Shown piece by piece: positions 56,060-64,000 of a stretch of DNA of 64,000 bases. Origin of the DNA: Bubalus kerabau (taxonomy: Eukaryota > Chordata > Mammalia > Artiodactyla > Bovidae); assembly GCF_029407905.1 (NCBI RefSeq), contig NC_073637.1:53134501-53198500 (forward strand), written 5' to 3'. Positions within the stretch are counted from its first letter, which is position 1. Every line of letters starts with the position of its first letter. The translations under genes were made by a program, and so were the position numbers. Under the pieces are notes generated by a model, which did not search any database, was not told the DNA's origin, and saw only the letters and a list, made by a program, of their open reading frames with translations.

Positions 56060-56333
56060 AGCTAATAGAAGAAAAGCAGTTTAAAGGCCTAACATAAAAG
56101 AACGCAAAAGGAGGAAGTAAAAGAACAAAAATCAGGCAAAACAAACAGAAAACAAATACAAAAAAAGTAAGTTTAAATAGAGTAAATACTCCAAAAGTAG
56201 ATTGTCACATGAGTTTAAAAAGACAAAAATAAAACACTACACATCGCTTATAAGAAATTCACTCAGACTATAATAAGTATAAACACTAACATAAATAACT
56301 GAATATATCTATACTAATGTCAGATAAAGTAGA
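56060..56333 (+). mobile_element. Old L1, ORF2 5' (endonuclease) region
   Basis: Strongly diverged L1. CAAACAGAAAACAAATACAA, then GTAAATACTCCAAAAGTAGA, and at the end AATGTCAGATAAAGTAGACC match the order of the ORF2 endonuclease coding region. It is much older than the L1 at 56571. Confidence 0.6.
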
Positions 56334-56570
56334 CCTTATGTGAATGATCATATGAATAATAAGTGTTATGTTGTCTTAAGTATTATGCCTTGTGTCTATG
56401 ACATGCACTTTATATACATTATTTTTAATTCTTATAAAATAGTTTTAATTATGAAACTATGGTCCAAGAAAGATAAATAACATGCAAAGGTTGTATAATA
56501 TTTATCCACAACAAGAGGAGGTGAAAGCCATTGATCAATCCAAAGGAAAAATAAAAAATTTTATAAACTA
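56334..56570. repeat. Dispersed duplication, copy 2 (left part)
   Basis: Matches 47670-47930 in the same orientation. It lies between two pieces of old L1, so it is foreign to that L1, and a young L1 cuts it at 56571. Its right end reappears at 60681-60708. Confidence 0.72.
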
Positions 56571-59500
56571 TTAAAGACTGGCAGAATGGATACAAAAACA
56601 AGACCCCTACATATGTTGTCTACAAGAGACCCACCTCAAAACAGGGGACACATACAGACTGAAAGTGAAGGGCTGGAAAAAGATTTTCCATGCAAATAGG
56701 GACCAAAAGAAAGCAGGAGTAGCAATACTCATATCAGATAAAATAGACTTTAAAACAAAGGCTCTGAAAAGAGACAAAGAAGGTCACTACATAATGATAA
56801 AAGGATCAATCCAAGAAGAAAATATAACAATTATAAATATATATGCACCCAACACGGGAGCACCGCAATATGTAAGACAAATGCTAACAAGTATGAAAGA
56901 AGAAATTAACAATAACACAATAATAGTGGGAGACTTTAATACCCCACTCACACCTATGGATAGATCAACTAAACAGAAAATTAACAAGGAAACACAAACT
57001 TTAAATGATACAATAGACCAGTTAGACCTAATTGATATCTATAGGACATTTCATCCCAAAACAATGAATTTCACCTTTTTCTCAAGCGCACATGGAACCT
57101 TCTCCAGGATAGATCACATCCTGGGCCATAAAGCTGGCCTTGGTAAATTCAAAAAAAATAGAAATCATTCGAAGCATCTTTTCTGACCACAATGCAGTAA
57201 GATTAGATCTCAATTACAGGAGAAAAACTATTAAAAAATCCAAGATATGGAGGCTGAACAACACGCTGCTGAATAACCAACAAATCACAGAAGAAATCAA
57301 AAAAGAAATCAAAATTTGCATAGAAATGAATGAAAATGAAAACACAACAACCCAAAACCTGTGGGACACGGTAAAAGCAGTCCTAAGGGGAAAGTTCATA
57401 GCAATACAGGCACACCTCAAGAAACAAGAAAAAAGTCAAATAAATAACCTAACTCTACACCTAAAGCAACTAGAAAAGGAAGAAATGAAGAACCCCAGGG
57501 TTAGTAGAAGGAAAGAAATCTTAAAAATTGGAGCAGAAATAAATGCAAAAGAAACAAAAGAGACCATAGCAAAAATCAACAAAGCCAAAAGCTGGTTCTT
57601 TGAAAGGATAAATAAAATTGACAAACCATTAGCCAGACTCCTCAAGAAACAAAGGGAGAAAAATCAAATCAATAAAATTAGAAATGAAAATGGAGAGATC
57701 ACAACAGACAACACAGAAATACAAAGGATCATAAGAGAGTACTATCAACAATTATATGCCAATAAAATGGACAACGAGGAAGAAATGGACAAATTCTTAG
57801 AAAAGTACAACTTTCCAAAACTCGACCAGGAAGAAATAGAAAATCTTAACAGACCCATCACAAGCACGGAAATTGAAACTGTAATCAAAAATCTTCCAGC
57901 AAACAAAAGCCCAGGTCCAGATGGCTTCACAGCTGAATTCTACCAAAAATTTAGAGAAGAGCTAACACCTATCCTGCTCAAACTCTTCCAGAAAATTGCA
58001 GAGGATGGTAAACTTCCAAACTCATTCTATGAGGCCACCATCACCCTAATACCAAAACCTGACAAAGATCCCACAAAAAAAGAAAACTACAGGCCAATAT
58101 CACTGATGAACATAGATGCAAAAAATCCTTAACAAAATTCTAGCAATCAGAATCCAACAACACATTAAAAAGATCATACGCCATGACCAAGTGGGCTTTA
58201 TCCCAGGGATGCAAGGATTCTTCAATATCCGCAAATCAATCAATGTAATACACCACATTAACAAATTGAAAAATAAAAACCATATGATTACCTCAATAGA
58301 TGCAGAGAAAGCCTTTGACAAAATTCAACATCCATTTATGATCAAAACTCTCCAGAAAGCAGGAATAGAAGGAACATACCTCAACATAAGAAAAGCTATA
58401 TATGACAAACCCACAGCAAACATTATCCTCAATGGTGAAAAATTGAAAGCATTTCCTCTACAGTCAGGAACAAGACAAGGGTGCCCACTTTCACCATTAC
58501 TATTCAACATCGTTTTGGAAGTTTTGGCCACAGCAATCAGAACAGAAAAAGAAATAAAAGGAATCCAAATTGGAAAAGAAGAAGTAAAGCTCTCACTGTT
58601 TGCAGATGACATGATCCTCTACATAGAAAACCCTAAAGACTCCACCAGAAAATTACTAGAACTAATCAATGACTATAGTAAAGTTGCAGGATATAAAATC
58701 AACACCCAGAAATCCCTTGCATTCCTATACACTAATAATGAGAAAACAGAAAGAGAAATTAAGGAAACAATTCCATTCAACATTGCAACGGAAAGAATAA
58801 AATACTTAGGAATATATCTACCTAAAGAAACTAAAGACCTATGTATAGAAAACTAGAAATCACTGGTGAAAGAAATCAAAGAGGACACTAACAGATGGAG
58901 AAATATACCATGTTCATGGATTGGAAGAATCAATATAGTGAAAATGAGTATACTACCCAAAGTAATCTATAGATTCAATGCAATCCCTATCAAGCTACCA
59001 ACAGCATTCTTCACAGAGCTAGAACAAATAATTTCACAATTTGTATGGAAATACAAAAAACCTCGAATAGCCAAAGCAATCTTGAGAAAGAAGAATGGAA
59101 CTGGAGGAATCAACCTACCTGACTTCAGGCTCTACTACAAAGCCACAGTTATCAAGACGGTATGGTACTGGCACAAAGACAGAAATATAGATCAATGGAA
59201 CAAAATAGAAAGCCCAGGGATAAATCCACGCACATATGGACACCTTATCTTTGACAAAGGAGGCAAGAACATACAATGGATTAAAGACAATCTCTTTAAC
59301 AAGTGGTGCTGGGAAATCTGGTCAACCACTTGTAAAAGAATGAAACTAGAACACTTTCTAACACCATACACAAAAATAAACTCAAAATGGATTAAAGATC
59401 TCAACATAAGACCAGAAACTATAAAACTCCTAGAGGAGAACATAGGCAAAACACTCTCTGACATACATCACAGCAGGATCCTCTATGACCCACCTCCCAG

Positions 59501-60680
59501 AATATTGGAAATAAAAGCAAAAATAAACAAATGGGACCTAATTAACCTTAAAAGCTTATGCACATCAAAGGAAACTATTAGCAAGGTGAAAAGACAGCCT
59601 TCAGAATGGGAGAAGATAATAGCAAATGAAGCAACTGACAAACAACTAATCTCGAGAATATACAAGCAACTCCTACAACTCAACTCCAGAAAAATAAATG
59701 ACCCAATCAAAAAATGGGCCAAAGAACTAAATAGACATTTCTCCAAAGAAGACATACAGATGGCTAACAAACACATGAAAAGATGCTCAACATCACTCAT
59801 GATCAGAGAAATGCAAATCAAAACCACTATGAGGTACCATTTCACACCAGTCAGAATGGCTGCGATCCAAAAGTCTACAAGGAATAAATGCTGGAGAGGG
59901 TGTGGAGAAAAGGGAACCCTCTTACAATGTTGGTGGGAATGCAAACTAGTACAGCCACTATGGAGAACAGTGTGGAGATTCCTTAAAAAACTGGAAAAGA
60001 CCTGCCTTATGATCCAGCAATCCCACTGCTGGGCATACACACTGAGGAAACCAGAAGGGAAAGAGACACGTGTACCCCAATGTTCATCGCAGCACTGTTT
60101 ATAATAGCCAGGACATGGAAGCAATCTAGATGTCCATCAGCAGATGAATGGATAAGAAAGCTGTGGTACATATACACAATGGAGTATTACTCAGCCATTA
60201 AAAAGAATACATTGGAATCAGTTCTAATGAGGTGGATGAAACTGGAGCCTATTATACAGAGTGAAGTAAGCCAGAAAGAAAAACACCAATACAGTATACT
60301 AATGCATATATATGGAATTTAGAAAGATGGTAACAATAACCCTGTGTACGAGACAGCAAAAGAGACACTGATGTATAGAACAGTCTTATGGACTCTGTGA
60401 GAGAGGGAGAGGGTGGGAAGATTTGGGAGAATGGCCTTGAAACATGTAAAATATCATGTATGAAATGAGTTGCCAGTCCAGGTTTGATGCACGATACTGG
60501 ATGCTTGGGGCTGGTGCACTGGGACGACCCAGAGGGATGGAATGGGGAGGGAGGAGGGAGTGGGGTTTGGGATGGGGAACACATGTATACCTGTGGCGGA
60601 TTCATTTTGATATTTGGCAAAACTAATACAGTTATATAAAGTTTAAAAATAAAATAAAATTTAAAAAAAAATAAAAAAAA
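56571..60680 (+). mobile_element. Young ruminant L1, 5'-truncated, 4.1 kb
   Basis: It carries nearly all of ORF2, from just inside the endonuclease to the C-terminus, then the 3' UTR (GACGACCCAGAGGGATGGAA, TACCTGTGGCGGATTCATTT) and an A-rich tail to about 60680. ORF1 and the 5' UTR promoter are absent, so it was dead on arrival. Few lesions mark it as recent. It interrupts the dispersed duplication described at 56334. Confidence 0.93.
56572..60322 (+). pseudogene. L1 ORF2 (endonuclease-reverse transcriptase), 5'-truncated
   Basis: The enzyme would nick target DNA and reverse-transcribe L1 RNA. Endonuclease: frame open from 56572 with CCLQETHLKTGDTY (metal-binding glutamate), NIYAPN, VGDFNTPL and SRIDHILG; the initial residues are missing. 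A frameshift near 57150 (A-run) moves to 57140-58132, with FSDHNAV, linker, and KSPGPDGFTAEFYQ. A second frameshift near 58120 leads to 58116-58856 (RT: FIPGMQGFFNIRKS, GTRQGCPLSPLLFN, LFADDMILY). A TAG stop lies at 58854-58856. 58866-60104 holds the thumb and C-terminal region up to CWWECKLVQPLW. A third frameshift near 59996 leads to the natural end ILMHIYGI, stop at 60320-60322. That makes four lesions in about 1,250 codons. Confidence 0.92.
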
Positions 60681-60708
60681 TTAATTACTACTATTCTACC
60701 AGAAGATA
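60681..60708. repeat. Dispersed duplication, copy 2 (right end)
   Basis: TTAATTACTACTATTCTACC with AGAAGATAAC resembles 47936-47962 and resumes the duplicated block after the young L1. Confidence 0.6.
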
Positions 60709-61555
60709 ACATTGGAAAAGTCAATAAAATTGACAAACTACTAGCAAGAGTGATAAATAAAAATGAGAAAAGACACAAACTACCAGTATTAGGTATAAAA
60801 GAGGAGAGACGCACCACAGACCTTACAGACATCAAAAGATAATAAGTGTATGTTATGAATTATTTTGTATGCATCTGTTTAACAACTTAGAATGTACCAG
60901 TTAATTAAACACACACACATACTGTATGAAATAAGTAATTTGTAATAGCCCTAAGCCTTATAACTATTAACACAGTATAATTCATAATAACAAAACTCCC
61001 CTAAAAGAAATCTAGCACAGATGATTCGATGGATAATTCTAAAAAGATTTAAAGATGATTTAACATTAATTCTACATAGTATCTTCCAGAAATACAAAAG
61101 GAAGGAACACTTTCCATTTAATCCTTATAAAGCTGACACTATAAATTTCAAAACTAGATAAACACAGTACATAAAACTAATATCCCTTATAAAAATATAT
61201 GAAAAATTATTAGCAAACAGAATTCAACAATATAAAAAATGATTGTAGTATAGCATGAACCAAATAGGTTTTATTACAAAAGTGCAAGAATGGTCCTATC
61301 TTCAAAAATCAATCAGTGCAATCCATCGAACTAAGGTTAAAAATGAAAAAGCATTGTTCCTAATGCAAGAAAATAATATGAAAGGTATAAATATTAGAAA
61401 GAATGAATTAAAAATGTCCCTTGTTGTGGGTGTCATGATAAGCTATATAGAAAATCCCATGGATTTACTAATAGACTCCTAGATTTAATATGTGACTTCA
61501 GCCAGTCACAGATACAAACTAAACATTTAAAAATCAATTATAAATTTTATATTCT
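60709..61555 (+). mobile_element. Old L1, ORF2 middle region
   Basis: Diverged L1 ORF2. GTCAATAAAATTGACAAACT, CTACTAGCAAGAGTGATAAA and GACATCAAAAGATAATAAG precede a (CA)n patch at 60907-60918. RT-region text such as TTAGCAAACAGAATTCAACA and AAAAATCAATCAGTGCAATC follows. A 75-codon open piece (61255-61482) contains a decayed catalytic area reading KMSLVVGVMISYIENP, without the F-ADD residues. Confidence 0.75.
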
Positions 61556-61568
61556 AGCAGTAATATGT

Positions 61569-61840
61569 GGAGAAGGAAATGGCAACCCACTCTGGTATTC
61601 TCGCCTAGAGAATCCCATGGACAGAGGACCTTGTGGGCTGCTGTCCATAGGGTCGCACAGAGTCAGACACGACTGAAGTGACTTAGCGTGCATGCATGCA
61701 TTGGAGGAGGAAATGGCAACCCACTCCAGTATTCTTGCCTGGAGAATCCCAGAGACAGAGGAGCCTGGTGGGCTGCTGTCTATGGGGTCGCACAGAGTCG
61801 GACACGACTGAAGCAACTTAGCAGCAGCAGCAGCAGCAAT
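61569..61840 (+). mobile_element. Bov-A2 SINE, two like monomers
   Basis: Both units start GGAG(A/G)AGGAAATGGCAACC and carry the GTCGCACAGAGTC tail, joined by TTAGCGTGCATGCATGCATT (61684-61703) rather than the usual CACTTTCACTTTTC linker. It ends in AGC triplets. The short word ATGTGGA at 61565-61571 and 61844-61850 may be the target duplication. Confidence 0.9.
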
Positions 61841-61849
61841 ACCATGTGG

Positions 61850-62800
61850 ATGTCTTAATTAAAATAAAGTATCATTTATATTAAGAAAAAATAAACTACT
61901 TAGATTTGAATCCAACAAAACATGTCCAGGGATTGTCTGCAGAAAGCTAAGCAAGACTGAAGAAAGAAAGCACAGAAGATTCAAATAAATGGAGAGAAAT
62001 ACTGTGTTTACAAAATGAAAATCTGAACATAGTAAAAATATCTGTTTTCCACAAAGAGATATATAGGTTTAATCTGAGCAAGATTTTTTTGTGGATATAG
62101 ATTAGATCATGCTAAAATATATATGAAAATGCAAAGAAACTAGATGAGCTAAACCATTTTGAAAAATAATGAAGTGGAAGGAATCAGCTTGATTTTAAAG
62201 CTTATTTTGTAACTACTGTGATAAAAAATGTGGCACAGACAGTAGATCAGTGGAATAGAACAGAGAATCAGAGATAGGCCCACACAAATATGCCCAACTA
62301 ATTTTGACAAAGGTGTAAAATTATTTCAATAGAGAGAGAAAAATAAAGGACTTACCAGCAAATGGTGCAACAACAGTTGGACATCCAAAGACAATAAATA
62401 AATACTAAATAACTTTGATCTAAGTCTGATGTATTACACATAAAAAATAACCAAAATGGATCACAACTTGAATGTGAAACCAAAGTCTACTAAACTTACA
62501 AAAACAAATAAGAGACTATTTAAGATCTAGAGCTTCAAAATAAATTCTTAGCCTTTATACCAAAGCAGGATTTATAAAATAAAAAATTGATAAAGTGGAA
62601 TTCATCAAAATTAAAAAACTTTTACTGTGACAAATACCCTATTTAAAGGATGAAAAAATCAGTTACAGAATTTGAGGAAGATTTGGAAATCACATAGTAG
62701 AGAAAGTACTACTATTCAGAAGACATAAAAACTCTAAAAATTCAACATAAAAAAATTCTAATTGTCTAATTAGAATATAGACAAAAGTCATTCCTTAAAC
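61850..62800 (+). mobile_element. Old L1, ORF2 3' region
   Basis: Diverged L1 ORF2 downstream of the RT: TAGGTTTAATCTGAGCAAG, GCACAGACAGTAGATCAGTG, TAATTTTGACAAAGGTGTAA and CAGTTGGACATCCAAAGACA. It probably continues the old L1 at 60709 across the SINE. Confidence 0.75.
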
Positions 62801-62874
62801 TGCATGTTAACTTAAAATATCTTAAAATTGAAAGCTTATTTTAAAAGTTAAGCTATTCAATTTCCTTCTGATTC

Positions 62875-63165
62875 CCCCCAAATTAACTTTCTATACATTT
62901 AAGAGTTTATTTTTGAACTCTCAAGTCTTTTAAGTTGCTTATGTCCATCCTTATGCCAGCTTTACACTATGTTGATTGCTGTAGCTTAGCTTTGCAATAT
63001 CTTTTAAATTGATAAGTGTGAGTTATCCAACTTTGGTTTTCTCTTTCAAGATTGTTTTGGGTATTCTAAGTTCTTTATATTTTAGTATGATTTTAGTATA
63101 GTTTGTCAATTTCAGTAAAAAAAAAAAAATCCCTATTTCTCCTAGGAATTGCTTTGAAAAACTGT
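62875..63165 (-). mobile_element. Old L1 ORF2 fragment, antisense
   Basis: TTCTCTTTCAAGATTGTTTT, GGGTATTCTAAGTTCTTTAT and GTTTGTCAATTTCAGTAAAA are the antisense of the ORF2 region that reads in the sense direction near 63420-63560. It is a separate, opposite-facing old L1 piece or a local inversion. Confidence 0.7.
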
Positions 63166-63174
63166 TAAAATTAA

Positions 63175-64000
63175 TAAATCTAGCAAAGTTATGGGATACT
63201 AAATCAACATTTAAAAGTCATTTGTATTTCTAAGTACTCACACTGAACAATCTAAAAGAGGAAAGTAAACATCAAACCATTTATAATAACATCAAAAAAG
63301 AATAAAATACTTAGGAATAAACTTAACCAAGGAAGCAAAGACATGTTTTCTGAAAACACTGCAGAAAGAAAAAAAGTTTTAAAAAGCACATGCAAAAATT
63401 AAAGACATCCCATGTTCATAAATTTGAAGACAATATTGTTAAAATTTTCAGATTGCCCAAAGTGATATACAGATTCAATGCAAACCATATCAAAACTCCA
63501 ATGGTATTTTTTAATTGAAACAGTAAAATAATTTAAAAATTCATATGGAACTACAAAGGATCCAAATAGCTAAAACAATCTTATAAAAGAAAAGTGAGGC
63601 TGTAGGCTCACATGTTCTGATTTTAAAATATATTACATAACTCTAGCAATCAAAACACTATGGTACTAGTATAAATATAGAAACATCAACTAATGGAACA
63701 GATAGAGGACCCAGATGCAAACCAACACATATATAGTCAACTGATCATCAAAAAGGGTGCCAAGAATACACAATGAGGAAAGGAAGTTTCTTCAACAAGT
63801 GGTGTTGGAAAAACAATATATATGTAAGAGATTTAAATTTGATCTTTAATTTGCACTACACATAAAGATTGACTCAAAATTGATTAAATATTTAAACATA
63901 AGACCCAGACTATATATCCTAGAACAAAACTTAGGGGTAAAACTTCTTGACATTGGTTCCAACAATAATTTGTTGGATATGACATCAAAAGTAAAGGCAA
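63175..64000 (+). mobile_element. Second old L1 copy, ORF2, running off the window
   Basis: AAAATACTTAGGAATAAACT, CCCAAAGTGATATACAGATT, AACACTATGGTACTAGTATA, GGTGCCAAGAATACACAATG and TAGGGGTAAAACTTCTTGAC follow ORF2 order. It covers the same ORF2 stretch as 61900-62400 (both hold the ATGGAACAGA/GTGGAATAGAACAG region), so this is a different copy. It is frame-broken throughout. Confidence 0.82.

Noticed and set aside
1..64000. CRISPR array, operon, phage or bacterial mobile system
   Set aside because: No regularly spaced repeats with unique spacers and no bacterial-type gene clusters. All repeat families are ruminant retroelements or simple repeats.
1..64000. Host exons hidden in the AT-rich stretches
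   Set aside because: I scanned for open frames with protein-like motifs and saw none. Short exons cannot be excluded by eye; transcript alignment or cross-species conservation would decide.

Overview
This 64 kb window is AT-rich mammalian nuclear DNA from a ruminant, almost certainly a bovid (cattle, sheep or goat group). The assignment rests on BovB (RTE-clade) LINEs together with the ruminant SINEs Bov-A, Bov-A2 and Bov-tA, a cetartiodactyl CHR-type SINE, and a ruminant-type L1 3' UTR. I see no host protein-coding gene, no structural RNA gene, no CpG island and no CRISPR array. All longer reading frames are pieces of LINE reverse transcriptase, a retroviral pol scrap, or antisense shadows of these. 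The window looks intergenic or deeply intronic. No species can be fixed from sequence alone.

Layout. 0-10 kb: a BovB 3' stub (minus), a complete-length but decayed BovB (1799-5742) bounded by an exact 10-bp target-site duplication, and a minus-strand L1 reduced to its ends. 10-22 kb: an older minus L1 split by a dimeric Bov-tA, several Bov-A2 copies (one inserted in a 24-bp perfect palindrome), a CHR SINE, an L1 3' end plus a 1-kb BovB, an ERVL-MaLR-like solo LTR and an MIR. 22-32 kb: two minus BovB copies, a perfect 191-bp inverted copy, and an L1 joined to a polyadenylated non-L1 tail. 32-47 kb: mostly SINEs, old L1 3' ends, a second MaLR-like LTR, two local duplications and another BovB. 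47-56 kb: a twin-primed (5'-inverted) L1 that appears to have carried a retroviral pol fragment downstream of its tail, then a BovB with a 246-codon open RT fragment. 56-64 kb: a young 4.1-kb L1 carrying most of ORF2, inserted in older L1 DNA that fills the rest of the window.

How the parts work together. The autonomous elements are L1 and BovB. The SINEs are non-autonomous; Bov-A carries sequence also seen in BovB, and Bov-tA adds a tRNA-derived head. Every BovB or L1 reading frame here is broken, truncated or both, so nothing in the window looks able to mobilise itself. Nested insertions and target-site duplications allow relative dating in several places.

No new biological system was found. 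The most notable structures are (1) the L1 with a probable 3' transduction of a retroviral pol piece at 48.3-49.8 kb, (2) the exact 191-bp inverted copy of a SINE end plus its unique flank at 25.3/27.1 kb, and (3) the L1/3'-UTR-like chimera at 27.8-29.2 kb. Family names come from recognised sequence motifs, not from a database search. Boundaries without a stated target-site duplication are good to roughly 5-20 bases.
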